Under the pieces are notes generated by a model. The model had not been told where the DNA came from, made no database searches, and saw only the letters and a list, made by a program, of their open reading frames with translations. From Candidatus Saccharimonadota bacterium (GTDB lineage Bacteria > Patescibacteriota > Saccharimonadia > Saccharimonadales > Saccharimonadaceae), in contig JAQGHA010000009.1 in assembly GCA_028289065.1 (NCBI GenBank), positions 1-64,000 of the forward strand: 64,000 nt of DNA, read 5' to 3'. The stretch's first letter is position 1. Each line of letters begins with the position of its first letter. Below, in pieces: positions 25,677 through 34,546 of the stretch. Both the position numbers and the translations under genes were made by a program.

Positions 25677-25736
25677 GCTTGCATCAGACTTCGTAAAGAC
25701 GAGGTTTACCCCTACCACTGCTCTGAAAGGAGCATC

Positions 25737-26220
25737 ATGACCACGACCATCAGCGCAAACCCGCTCGACAGCATCCTCAAGTCGGTCGTCGAGCGCGAAA
25801 ACGCCCAACTCGCCGCCGACACGCTCCGCAAGCAGCAGGAGGCAGAAGAGCGCCAGAAGCGCACCGACGCCCGCCTGGAGCGCGAACGGCAGGAAGAGGC
25901 TGAGCGGTGGCGGGCAACAGTCCGCTCCGTCATCCTCGGATTCATGAACGCCCTGGCAAACAGCGCGCTTCGCAGCGAATGGTCCTCAACAGGACATCAA
26001 GGACGTCAAGGCCTACGCCGACGTCCTCGTCTGCCTGACCGACGAGCACGAGCTTCCCGACCTCAAGCCCGGACTCAAGCGCGTCGTCCAGTCGAAGTTC
26101 GCCTACGGCATGTACCTGAACTCCAGTACCATCTCCCCGACGCTCTTCTTCGGACAGCGCCAGGAGTGGTTCAAGCCGCTCTACACAAAGACGGTCGAAG
26201 ATCAGGCCAACCGGCACTAG
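25737..26220 (+). pseudogene. GC-rich gene with a frameshift (cassette 2)
   Basis: Frame 1 from ATG 25737 reads a charged coiled-coil segment (ENAQLAADTLRKQQEAEERQ) and a hydrophobic stretch VRSVILGFMNALA. Near 25955-25990 sensible coding moves to the +1 frame: QQDIKDVKAYADVLVCLTDE through FGQRQEWFKPLYTKTVEDQ, ending at TAG 26218-26220. Together about 160 residues. C/G-rich third codon positions continue across the junction, so it was one gene. Natural frameshift, programmed frameshift and sequencing error are all possible. It lies on the opposite strand between rpsP and khpA. The family is unknown. Confidence 0.65.
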
Positions 26221-26284
26221 GTCAGAACAAGACCAAACATACGCCTCAGGACGTCCTCCTGAAACCCGCCTACAAGCGGAAGAT

Positions 26285-26304
26285 CCCCTGGTATCTACCA
26301 GGGG
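26285..26304 (+). terminator. Terminator of GC-rich cassette 2
   Basis: CCCCTGGTA/TACCAGGGG forms a 9-bp perfect stem with a minimal loop, followed by CTTCTCC. Confidence 0.7.
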
Positions 26305-26320
26305 CTTCTCCTTGTCATAA

Positions 26321-26348
26321 AAATATCCCGCTTAGTAGCGGGATATTT
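26321..26348 (-). terminator. Terminator of rpsP
   Basis: AAATATCCCGCT/AGCGGGATATTT is a perfect 12-bp stem with a T-run on the minus strand, 18 bases after the rpsP stop. Confidence 0.85.
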
Positions 26349-26366
26349 AGTTTGCAAAGTTTGAAA

Positions 26367-26735
26367 CTATTCAGCAGCTACAGTTGCTTCTTCAGCAGGA
26401 GCTTCAGTAACTTCTTCTTTTGGCTGGTTCTTACGAAGCTTGTCCGCGTGGCGGATAGATTTTTGCTTAGTAACGTTTGCTTCAACAACCCATTTAGGTA
26501 GTTTTACACCAGCTTCTTTCATAAGTTTTACAACTCGAGGGGTTGGCTGTGCACCATTATCTAGGTATTTTTGAGCTAGTTCAACTTGAACGGTAGCATC
26601 TTTAGTGTGTGGGTTGTAACTACCTACGTAGGCAACAACACGACCACTAGATGGGTGGCGTTGTGATTCCTGAACAGCCAGGCGGTAGGTTGGGTAGCCG
26701 GCGCGGCCGACACGTTGCAAACGAATTGCGAGCAT
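26367..26735 (-). CDS. rpsP: 30S ribosomal protein S16
   Basis: 122 residues. The N terminus MLAIRLQRVGRAGYPTYRLAVQ and SGRVVAYVGSYNPHTKD are standard S16; the C terminus has an Ala/Glu-rich extension (about 25 residues). It assembles early into the 30S body. It is downstream of rnc on the same strand, with about 85 AT-rich bases between. Confidence 0.96.
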   Translation of the reverse strand: MLAIRLQRVGRAGYPTYRLAVQESQRHPSSGRVVAYVGSYNPHTKDATVQVELAQKYLDNGAQPTPRVVKLMKEAGVKLPKWVVEANVTKQKSIRHADKLRKNQPKEEVTEAPAEEATVAAE

Positions 26736-26819
26736 AAAACAAACTTTCCTTTAACTCTTTAGACTTTTTATATAAGTTCTTGAATAATTTTACACTGTTC
26801 TTCCCTGTAAGTCAACCTG

Positions 26820-27530
26820 TTAAGCGGCTGACTCGTAGGTATTTAATGCGAGTTTAGCAGCTTCTTGTTGTGCAGCTTGCTTACTAGGGCCCGTACCTTT
26901 ACTTACTAAACGAGATCCAGCATAAACACCAAGGGTGAAAACCTTATCATGGTCAGGACCAACTTCTTCCATAACAACGTAGCGAGGCGTAACGCCATCA
27001 ATCCGTTGCATCACCTCTTGAAGGTGTGATTTCGGGTCGCGCCATGAACCTTCTTTAATAATAAGTTCAAGTTTTGAATTGATATGTTTGGCAATAAAAG
27101 TAGCTGCGTCGTCATAGCCTCGCTCCAAATAAATAGCACCGATAAGCGCTTCGAAAGCATTCGCAAGAATTTGCATACGCGCCCGTTCACCACCCTGCTT
27201 TTCACCGCGGCTCATACGGACTAATGGCTCATAGCCAATCTTTGTACCAGCTTCACCAATACTTTCAGTCCGTACCAAAGCTGCTCGCCAGCTAGTTAAA
27301 ATACCTTCAGCTTCGTTATAATTACGGAATAAGAAATCCGTTACTACTAGTTCAAGTACAGCATCGCCTAAAAATTCTAAGCGTTCGTTGTGCTGGCTGA
27401 CGCTTTTACGGTGTTCGTTGACATAACTTCGGTGCGTTAAAGCAGTGACAAGCAGGTCAATATTTTCAAACTCGAAGCCCAGTACAGTTCGGGAAAATTC
27501 TTGGTATGGTGCAGTTAACATACCTGTCAT
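26820..27530 (-). CDS. rnc: Ribonuclease III
   Basis: 236 residues. The RNase III signature NERLEFLGDAVLELVVTDFLF is intact, with catalytic acids there and near FEALIGAIYLERG, followed by a double-stranded RNA-binding domain ending in GTGPSKQAAQQEAAKLAL. It processes rRNA and cleaves dsRNA. Its ATG overlaps the stop of the Nudix gene (TAATG), so they are coupled. Confidence 0.96.
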   Translation of the reverse strand: MTGMLTAPYQEFSRTVLGFEFENIDLLVTALTHRSYVNEHRKSVSQHNERLEFLGDAVLELVVTDFLFRNYNEAEGILTSWRAALVRTESIGEAGTKIGYEPLVRMSRGEKQGGERARMQILANAFEALIGAIYLERGYDDAATFIAKHINSKLELIIKEGSWRDPKSHLQEVMQRIDGVTPRYVVMEEVGPDHDKVFTLGVYAGSRLVSKGTGPSKQAAQQEAAKLALNTYESAA

Positions 27531-28024
27531 TATAATTTCTCTAATCGAATACGCTTCATAGCCAGAAGCATCAATTTCCCAATGTCTTCGTACTCAATCG
27601 CATCTAAGGCATCTTGAAAATTAAACCACTTAATGCCGTTCATCCATTCTTCTTTTTGGATGTCATTCGTATCACCCTTTGCCCGAACTAAATAAATTTG
27701 GGTTGTCATAAGAACTAATTTATCAATGCGACGGTATCGAAAATGAATTTTTCCAAGCCAGCCTAAAATATCAACTTGGCTTAGCCCAGCTTCTTCGCCA
27801 ATTTCACGACGTGCGGTTTGTTGAGCTGTCTCGCCTTCTTCAATGTGACCTTTTGGAATCGTCCAGCGGTCTTTAGCATCTTGAATAAGTAAAATTTCTA
27901 CGCCTTTTTCACCATGGCGAAATACAATACCGCCAGCCGTTGGCTCGCGAACAATTTCCTGGATAGATGGTTTTTTGCGTGAAAAGTATTTCTTAAACTT
28001 ATCAAACTGTGGTGCTGCTGCCAT
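27530..28024 (-). CDS. Nudix hydrolase
   Basis: 164 residues. Residues about 25-150 form a Nudix domain with the box GHIEEGETAQQTARREIGEEAG. An N-terminal basic stretch (FKKYFSRKKPSIQ) is outside the domain. It could be an (oligo)nucleotide pyrophosphohydrolase of the MutT/RppH type; the substrate is unclear. It overlaps nusB by 23 bases and is coupled to rnc, so it is part of the nusB-nudix-rnc-rpsP transcription unit. Confidence 0.9.
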   Translation of the reverse strand: MAAAPQFDKFKKYFSRKKPSIQEIVREPTAGGIVFRHGEKGVEILLIQDAKDRWTIPKGHIEEGETAQQTARREIGEEAGLSQVDILGWLGKIHFRYRRIDKLVLMTTQIYLVRAKGDTNDIQKEEWMNGIKWFNFQDALDAIEYEDIGKLMLLAMKRIRLEKL

Positions 28025-28463
28025 TATCGGCTCCCTCTATAAGCGTGCGGTATGCTGTTCCCAGTACACCGTTCACGAACTTACTCGAGTTATCGGAACC
28101 AAACGCCTTAGCGAGTTCAACTGCTTCGTTGATGACCACTTTAGGAGGAACAATTTCCCCTTGATGAAGTAGTTCGTACACTCCTATACGAAGAATACTT
28201 CGGTCAACCCGAGCAATTTGTTCAATTGGCCAGTCTGGCGCAATTGGTCGAAGCTGGTCGTCAATGGATTTTTGGTGTTCAATCACCCCTTTGACAAGTG
28301 TTTCGACGAACTTAGTATCGTCAATCGCTGTTTCGTAGCGGTCTAAATTACGCTTCAAGATTTCTTGAATGTCGACCGATTGGTCTTCAGAATCTACACG
28401 AAACTCGTATTCATACAGAGTTTGTAGTGCGACGATGCGACCGAGATGACGATTAGATGCCAT
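28002..28463 (-). CDS. nusB: Transcription antitermination factor NusB
   Basis: 153 residues, all helical. MASNRHLGRIVALQTLYEYEF and the C-terminal VVINEAVELAKAFGSDNSSKFVNGVLG are the typical NusB segments. It binds boxA RNA with S10 in rRNA antitermination. It follows rpmF on the same strand. Confidence 0.93.
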   Translation of the reverse strand: MASNRHLGRIVALQTLYEYEFRVDSEDQSVDIQEILKRNLDRYETAIDDTKFVETLVKGVIEHQKSIDDQLRPIAPDWPIEQIARVDRSILRIGVYELLHQGEIVPPKVVINEAVELAKAFGSDNSSKFVNGVLGTAYRTLIEGADNGSSTTV

Positions 28464-28515
28464 AATGCGTTAGTTCTCTTTTATTGTAAATGTAACAGAT
28501 ATATCGAAAAGGCTG

Positions 28516-28668
28516 CTATTTGCTAGCAAGCGCTTTACCGGTTTCTTTGCGTGTAGCTTTTGCCTTAACGGGTGATTTTGCGTTCACTCGTCGAGCCAAT
28601 ACAAGCCGTAAGTGGCTGCGTCGCAGACCTGTCTTGCGAGGGCTACTCTGCTTCTTTGGTTGTCCCAT
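28516..28668 (-). CDS. rpmF: 50S ribosomal protein L32
   Basis: A 50-residue gene missing from the track. The reading MGQPKKQSSPRKTGLRRSHL followed by a basic tail is L32; the zinc-ribbon cysteines of some L32 forms are absent (C- type). AAAAGGAG lies upstream of the ATG. It leads the nusB operon. Confidence 0.9.
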   Translation of the reverse strand: MGQPKKQSSPRKTGLRRSHLRLVLARRVNAKSPVKAKATRKETGKALASK

Positions 28669-28780
28669 TGAAAGAACTCCTTTTCTTAGGTGTTATTAAA
28701 CTTAGCATCATTATACTATTTTTTACAGGGATACTCAAGTGGTTATGGTTTCAGAAATTATGTGGTATTGTATTATTAAC

Positions 28781-29263
28781 ATGAGCGAAACACCAACAAC
28801 CCCACCACAAGAAGAATCAGAAGATAAATTTGACGCAATTTTGAATTTTCAAGCGACGCAAGCCGCTAGGAGCATAGTACAGGCCGAAGCACCCCAAACT
28901 CCTGTTGTTTGGGATAACGGCGGCGACATGCCGCGCGACCACAGCACCCGTAAAGCAATCATATACACTGGGGCCGCCGTACTTACGGCTGCCGCGGGCC
29001 TTTCTATCGGTCTAGATGCTCAGCAGCCATCATATTCAGATGAAACCAAAAGGTACACGGTTGGGAACGGTGAAGGATATGGTGAAGGATATAATAATGC
29101 CGCTGAAAGTATTCTTGGCAGCGAAAAAGAAGATATCAATGAACTTGTTCACCACATTCAGGCCGATCCGGCAAATATTGATGTCATACAAGGCGGTCTC
29201 CAGCCTGGTGAGCAACTTGTCGTGCCCGTAAGTGTTAATGGCGCCGAAAACACAGATAAGTAA
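28781..29263 (+). CDS. Membrane-anchored protein, possibly LysM-like
   Basis: 160 residues from MSETPTTPP; the ORF opens at 28739, but a TATTAT box just precedes the chosen ATG. An acidic, Pro/Gln-rich N terminus, one transmembrane helix (about 70-90, IIYTGAAVLTAAAGLSIGL) and an outside C-terminal domain that ends with NIDVIQGGLQPGEQLVVP. This last part resembles the second half of a LysM repeat, but the match is weak. It converges with leuS. Confidence 0.55.
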   Translation: MSETPTTPPQEESEDKFDAILNFQATQAARSIVQAEAPQTPVVWDNGGDMPRDHSTRKAIIYTGAAVLTAAAGLSIGLDAQQPSYSDETKRYTVGNGEGYGEGYNNAAESILGSEKEDINELVHHIQADPANIDVIQGGLQPGEQLVVPVSVNGAENTDK

Positions 29264-29268
29264 GCGGC

Positions 29269-32127
29269 TTAGGCGACAATACTGACAAGTCGCCCAGCGA
29301 CGTAAATTACCTTTTTCGGCTCACCAGTCAAGAATTTAACGACATTTTCATGTGCTAAAGCTTTGGCTTTCACATCGGCTTCAGCTTCGTCTTTTCCAAT
29401 ACTAATTTCGCCGCGAAGTTTACCATTTACCTGAACCGCAATAGTAATGGTCTCTTCAATGATTAAAGCTTCGTCCCAAACAGGCCACTGTGCATTTTGC
29501 ACCAGGCCTTCACCGCCTAATTGGCTCCAAAGTTCATCAGAGATGTGCGGTGCAAACGGAGCAATTAACTGAACAAGTGTTACTAATGCTTCATGCCAGC
29601 CTTCGTCTGAAAATCCGTCTACCTTAAACTTGTATAAGTCGTTCACGTATTCCATTAACGCGGAAATTGCAGTATTGAAACTGAGTCGACGGAAGTTATC
29701 GGTAACTTTCCGAATCGTTTTGTGCTGAGCAACACGAATTGCATTGTCATTTTTCGTGACACTTTTATCATTCGAGTTTATATATTCTTGGCTTAATGTC
29801 CAAACGCGGTTCAAGAAACGGTACGAACCAGCAATGCCTTTTGAACTCCAATCGGCATCGATTTCAATTGGACCCATGAAAAGTTCGTACGTTCGCAGTG
29901 CATCGGTACCATAGCCTTGGTTAATAATATCGATCGGGTCAACGGTATTTCCAAGGCTTTTACTCATCTTGCGTCCGTCTTCAGCACCAATCAAACCATG
30001 GTAGATAAGTTTCTTAACCGGTTCTTTAAAGCCAACCAGTCCCATATCATAAAATACATGCGTCCAAAATCGTACATACAATAAGTGTGCCACCGCATGG
30101 TCGCCACCTACGTAATAATTTACCGGGCTCCAGTAGTCTACTTTTTCGCGGCTCCAGGCGTTTTCAGTATTATTAGGGTCAGCGTAGCGCAGTAAGTACC
30201 AGCTAGAACATGCGTAGCCATCCATTGTATCGGTTTCACGTAAGGCCGGGCCTCCACATTCAGGGCAGGTTGTGTTTACCCAATCGGTAGCACGAGCTAA
30301 GGCAGACTTACCATCACCCTTCGGTGCATAATCCTCTATTTCAGGAAGTACGACTGGTAAATCCTTTTCAGGGACCGCCACAGCACCGTGTTCGGCACAG
30401 TGAATAATAGGAATTGGCGCACCCCAATAACGTTGCCGACTAATTAACCAATCACGCATTTTATAGGTCGTTTGTGTATGGCCTAATTTCTTTTCCGTTA
30501 ACCAATCGACAATTTTTTCACGCGCTTCGCTACTTGGCATGCCGTCAAATTCACCTGAATTAACAAGGATGCCTTCGCCGTGGTAAATTTTGCCACCGAC
30601 TAATAAATCGAAGCTTGTCGCGTGCAATTCATCGCGAACCTTCGCAACAATTTCTTTTTCACTTAACCACTCAACCGTAAACTTACCTTGTTCATTGGCC
30701 TCAAGGGCAGTATTTATTTTTGTATCATCAATTAGCTCGAATAAAAGGGCGTTGGCTTCAATTCGACGAGCCACATTTTTACTATGCGCAAAATAATTGT
30801 GATGAATTGTATCGGTTTTACTAATAAGTTGAATGTTTGTATAACCGGTTTCTTCAGCAATTTCACGAATTGCAGTTTCGACGATGTCTTCGTTCTCTTC
30901 ACGTCCGCCACCGACAAATAGGTTGCCGCCAAGGTCAGCACCCCAGTTGATAGACAAATACTTATTTGTTTTAGGGTCACGTACAATCGCTACAATACTT
31001 TTGCGGTATTCAGGATTTTCTTGAGGTTTACCAGTTTCCGGTTGAACGACTTGAATGATTGGCAAGTTGTACTTTTCAGCAAACGCAAAGTCACGCTCGT
31101 CATGTGCCGGTACACCCATTACCGCACCAGTTCCATAGCCACCAAGTACGTAATCAGCTACCCAGACAGGTACTTTTTCGTTACTCACCGGGTTAATCGC
31201 ATAACTTCCAGTAAAGACACCCGTTTTTTCTTTCGTGTCATTGGTACGTTCAATTTCAGACTTCTTAACTGCCGTTTTGATGTAGCTTTCGGTAAATTCT
31301 TTAAAATCACCAACCGCTAAAGTTTTTGATAGCTCGTGTTCTGGAGCTAATACTAGGAAGGTTGCACCGAAAATAGTGTCGGGGCGAGTTGAAAATACAG
31401 TTATCGATTCGTCACTACCTTCAAGTTTAAATTCAATTTCCGCACCTTGCGACTTGCCAATCCAATTTGTTTGGGCGGTCTTAATTTTTTGCGGCCAATC
31501 AAGGTCTTCGATATCGTTCAATAAATCATCTGCGTAATCAGTAATTTTGAAAAACCACTGCTTCATTGATTTCTTTTCAACCACACTGCCACAACGCCAA
31601 CAATGTCCACCTTCAACCTGTTCGTTAGCAAGTACCGTTTTATCAACTGGGCACCACCATTGCAAGCTTTCTTTTTGATACGCTAGGCCACGCTCAAAAA
31701 ACTTGGTAAAAATCCACTGTGTCCATTTGTAGTATTCAGGGTCACTCGTATTAAGCTCTCGAGTCCAATCAATTCCCACACCCAAAATAGCGAGTTGCTT
31801 TTTAAAGTTGGCAATATTCGTTTTTGTAGTTAAGCTTGGGGCTGTGCCGGTTTTAATTGCATAGTTTTCAGCAGGCAAACCAAAAGAATCCCAACCCATA
31901 GGGTTTAAGACGTTTTCACCATGTTGTCGGTGAAAACGTGCGATTGCATCGACAATGAAATGCTCAAAAGCATGACCAACGTGCATACCTACACCACTTG
32001 GATAAGGAAACATGCAGGAAATATAAAATTTCTGCTTAGAAGAGTCATCAACGGCAACAAATGCTTTTTGGTCTTCCCAAATTTGCTGCCATTTTGGCTC
32101 AATAACTTTTGGATTATATCGCTCCAT
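29269..32127 (-). CDS. leuS: Leucyl-tRNA synthetase with a Nudix domain inserted in the editing domain
   Basis: 952 residues. The HIGH motif (MHVGH near 50) and KMSKS (near 722) are intact, as are CP1 editing motifs (STRPDTIFGATF and GTGAVMGVPAHDERDF). After VVQPETGK (about 365) the sequence departs into a full Nudix domain of about 130 residues with a perfect box, GGREENEDIVETAIREIAEE (about 406-425), and returns to LeuRS at KIYHGEGILVNSGEFDG (about 509). A normal LeuRS would be around 810-860 residues. The frame is open throughout, so this is one protein. The Nudix part could hydrolyse a nucleotide by-product or sense a metabolite; this is unknown. Zinc cysteines CPECGG are present. Confidence 0.93.
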   Translation of the reverse strand: MERYNPKVIEPKWQQIWEDQKAFVAVDDSSKQKFYISCMFPYPSGVGMHVGHAFEHFIVDAIARFHRQHGENVLNPMGWDSFGLPAENYAIKTGTAPSLTTKTNIANFKKQLAILGVGIDWTRELNTSDPEYYKWTQWIFTKFFERGLAYQKESLQWWCPVDKTVLANEQVEGGHCWRCGSVVEKKSMKQWFFKITDYADDLLNDIEDLDWPQKIKTAQTNWIGKSQGAEIEFKLEGSDESITVFSTRPDTIFGATFLVLAPEHELSKTLAVGDFKEFTESYIKTAVKKSEIERTNDTKEKTGVFTGSYAINPVSNEKVPVWVADYVLGGYGTGAVMGVPAHDERDFAFAEKYNLPIIQVVQPETGKPQENPEYRKSIVAIVRDPKTNKYLSINWGADLGGNLFVGGGREENEDIVETAIREIAEETGYTNIQLISKTDTIHHNYFAHSKNVARRIEANALLFELIDDTKINTALEANEQGKFTVEWLSEKEIVAKVRDELHATSFDLLVGGKIYHGEGILVNSGEFDGMPSSEAREKIVDWLTEKKLGHTQTTYKMRDWLISRQRYWGAPIPIIHCAEHGAVAVPEKDLPVVLPEIEDYAPKGDGKSALARATDWVNTTCPECGGPALRETDTMDGYACSSWYLLRYADPNNTENAWSREKVDYWSPVNYYVGGDHAVAHLLYVRFWTHVFYDMGLVGFKEPVKKLIYHGLIGAEDGRKMSKSLGNTVDPIDIINQGYGTDALRTYELFMGPIEIDADWSSKGIAGSYRFLNRVWTLSQEYINSNDKSVTKNDNAIRVAQHKTIRKVTDNFRRLSFNTAISALMEYVNDLYKFKVDGFSDEGWHEALVTLVQLIAPFAPHISDELWSQLGGEGLVQNAQWPVWDEALIIEETITIAVQVNGKLRGEISIGKDEAEADVKAKALAHENVVKFLTGEPKKVIYVAGRLVSIVA

Positions 32128-32154
32128 AACAGAGTAATTTTACCACAAAAAGCG

Positions 32155-33441
32155 TTACTTCGTCAGAGAGTCGAATAATTTTTGCTTCTTAGCCATCCAT
32201 TCCGGAGATTGACGGACCAGTTTATCTTCATCTTCCGTCGAATGAAGAACAACTTTTACTGCCTCTTCGAGGAAAATGTTATCTTGTGCACCCTTGAACA
32301 ATACAGCACTGCCCTTTTCCAAAAATTTATGGACATAGGCACCAGCTTCGATTGGGCTTTTAAAGCTGACTGTGTGACAGCCATGAATACGTGCAGCCGG
32401 CGCGAGGTACTTTTCGGCATCTTCACCGACCGTAACGACATGAGTGAGTTGCAATGGGTCACACCACGCGCCAAGTGCTTCGTGTTCAGCTGCAGATGTC
32501 TCACCTAATTCGTCCATACTTCCAAATACAGCTATTTTTTGCGGAACTTTCAACTGGTACAGCGCCTGCAATGCAGACTGGACCGCCAGTGGGCTAGAGG
32601 TGTAAGTATCGTCGATAATAATCGACTCATTCATTCCACGTAGTACGTTCATATGGCCCTTTAAAGCCCGGATTTTCTGCATACCGTTCGTTATTTCAAT
32701 TGCGGACAGTCCTAATTTCACACCCACCGCCCCGGCAGCAACCGCGGTTCGAATACTGTGATCTCCCATTAGATGGAGAGTTGTTTCAATTGCCTCGGTC
32801 CATTCCGGTGCGTAAAACAGGCCAGTAAAACTATTTTCAAAAGTATAGTCGCTGGTATCAAAGCGATATTCAGCGACATCGTTTGTTCCATAAGTATTTA
32901 TCTGAGCGTTAGATACATTCGCCGCATACTTACCATCGATATTGTCACGATTTATTAAGACCTGCTTGCTAAAGTTCACAACCGCCAATTCCTCCGCAGC
33001 GACATTATCAAGCGTCTTGAAATTTTCCATGTGCTCCGCAGAAACTGCTGTTACAACCGCTACATCAGGCTGTAAGTATGTTCCATAATGAGCTATCTGC
33101 CCCAGCGCACTAGTACTAAGCTCTTGCACAATTACATCGACGTCGGTGGGCTGTTTAATACGCTGTTTAACGGCTTTAAATACCGTCAGCCATTGACTCA
33201 CGCTTCGGATTTCTTCCGGAAAATCGATACCTAATATAGCCAAAGGCACACTTACCGGCGAGTTATAATTACTTTCTTCTAATCGAACCCGGTATTTCTC
33301 GCTTAGTACAGTACCGATACCAACTTTAGTACTGGTCTTACCAACACTTCCAACCACTACCACCAGTTTTACTTCCGGGTGCTTTTTAAAATATTTCTGA
33401 ACGGCACGTTCCAGCTTGGTTTGAATATAATTTTTAAACAT
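32155..33441 (-). CDS. Mur ligase family protein (MurF-like)
   Basis: 428 residues from MFKNYIQTK; a CATAAT box lies close upstream, so the start is leaderless, and the track's extension to 33483 is unlikely. It has VVVVGSVGKTSTK (Mur P-loop), SNYNSPVSVPLAILG, a central ligase domain with EMxN-like ELSTS, and a C-terminal domain with DDTYTSSPLAVQSAL. It resembles MurF (UDP-MurNAc-tripeptide:D-Ala-D-Ala ligase). The partial gene at the right end beside ddl is also MurF-like, so this may be a paralogue with a different amino-acid substrate. Confidence 0.8.
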   Translation of the reverse strand: MFKNYIQTKLERAVQKYFKKHPEVKLVVVVGSVGKTSTKVGIGTVLSEKYRVRLEESNYNSPVSVPLAILGIDFPEEIRSVSQWLTVFKAVKQRIKQPTDVDVIVQELSTSALGQIAHYGTYLQPDVAVVTAVSAEHMENFKTLDNVAAEELAVVNFSKQVLINRDNIDGKYAANVSNAQINTYGTNDVAEYRFDTSDYTFENSFTGLFYAPEWTEAIETTLHLMGDHSIRTAVAAGAVGVKLGLSAIEITNGMQKIRALKGHMNVLRGMNESIIIDDTYTSSPLAVQSALQALYQLKVPQKIAVFGSMDELGETSAAEHEALGAWCDPLQLTHVVTVGEDAEKYLAPAARIHGCHTVSFKSPIEAGAYVHKFLEKGSAVLFKGAQDNIFLEEAVKVVLHSTEDEDKLVRQSPEWMAKKQKLFDSLTK

Positions 33442-33497
33442 TAGGTTTATTATGCCACATGAAACAATTGATGTACTACTCAATGTATACTACGTAT

Positions 33498-34181
33498 ATG
33501 AAAAAAATCATCTTTGGCATATTTGCCCATCCCGACGACGAGGCATTCGGCCCAAGCGGAACACTTCTACTGGAAACTCGCCAAGGTACTGAACTTCATC
33601 TAGTTACTCTGACGGCAGGCGAGAATGGTACTAACCCCGATGGTCATGAACGACTTGGTGATGTTCGGCTTGAGGAATGGAAAAAAGCCGGTGCCTTGAT
33701 TGGCGCAACTTCTCTGCATCATTTTGGATATGAAGACGGCACGCTTAATAACTTGAACCACATCGAAATTACCCAGCGAATAGAATCGTTGGTTATTGAG
33801 ACTATTGGTTCTCAATCAGACATTGAAATAGAGATGATGAGCATTGATTTAAACGGCGTAACAGGTCACATTGACCATATCGTAGCCAGCCGCTCGGCTG
33901 TACTGGCGTTCTACCGTTTGAAAGCCAAGGGGTATCCGCTCACCCGCATTCGATTATCTTGCGTTCCCTATTCGCAACTTCCGAACCCAAATACCAGCTT
34001 CGTATTTATGGAAGCTGGCCGTAGCGATGAAGAAATTGACGAAGTGGTTGATGCATCCATCGTTCTACCGGAAATCTACCAGATTATTCGTGCCCACCAT
34101 ACCCAAAGAGACGATGGGCAACGCCATATTGAAAACCTTGGCGACGGCGTTGCTATTAATAGTTTCTTTATTCTAACGTAA
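33498..34181 (+). CDS. PIG-L family deacetylase
   Basis: 227 residues from the ATG that lies six bases after TATACT (33486-33491), a leaderless start. The zinc motif is FAHPDDEAFGPSGT; the third ligand His is in GVTGHIDHI. These enzymes deacetylate N-acetylglucosaminyl compounds (MshB, GlcNAc-PI) or related amides. The C-terminal HHTQRDD is also typical. It is divergent from the MurF-like gene with overlapping promoter space. Confidence 0.9.
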   Translation: MKKIIFGIFAHPDDEAFGPSGTLLLETRQGTELHLVTLTAGENGTNPDGHERLGDVRLEEWKKAGALIGATSLHHFGYEDGTLNNLNHIEITQRIESLVIETIGSQSDIEIEMMSIDLNGVTGHIDHIVASRSAVLAFYRLKAKGYPLTRIRLSCVPYSQLPNPNTSFVFMEAGRSDEEIDEVVDASIVLPEIYQIIRAHHTQRDDGQRHIENLGDGVAINSFFILT

Positions 34182-34202
34182 TCGATTAGGATTAATAAAA
34201 AA

Positions 34203-34225
34203 ATCGCCTCTATTTTAGAGACGAT
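34203..34225 (+). terminator. Terminator after PIG-L gene
   Basis: ATCGCCTCTA and TAGAGACGAT form a 10-bp stem with one mismatch and a TTT loop, followed by GTTTTATT. Confidence 0.75.
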
Positions 34226-34546
34226 GTTTTATTGCTGGTGCGCGCCCACCCGGGGCCGCAGATTCATATGTTTGTTTTGATTCAGCGCTTGGAGTTTAAG
34301 CCCCTAGCGCATCAGCATGTCATTATTATGCTACCGCTTAGTAAAAAACACAAGTGCACATTAATGGCCATACTCTAGCTTTATTATGCGAAATGTGCTT
34401 AACTAAGCATGTTCAGAAGCACGCCGTATGTAAAAGCTAAAGGTGAGCGCTTATCTTAAGTCTAAGATATCCTCTCTTCTTCGCTACAAAGTACCAAGCA
34501 AGGTCGATCTGAAGAAGTACTAAGAAGAAAAGAGTATCTAAAGACT
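34226..34546 (+). promoter_or_regulatory. Intergenic region with structured leader of the RRM gene
   Basis: 321 bases without an ORF. GCGCTTGG...CCTAGCGC (about 34284-34313) and GCACATT...AATGTGC (about 34357-34400) can form stems, and several TATTAT-like boxes are present. It opens with a GC-rich GGTGCGCGCCC block. The promoter position is uncertain. A long structured 5' region would suit a cold- or autoregulated RNA-binding protein. Confidence 0.35.

Noticed and set aside
34236-34300. GGTGCGCGCCC block resembling the reverse complement of a tRNA 3' end and similar to the attL neighbourhood
   Set aside because: No T-arm with TTCGA and no matching 5' acceptor could be found; similarity to the att core is too short to mean another insertion.
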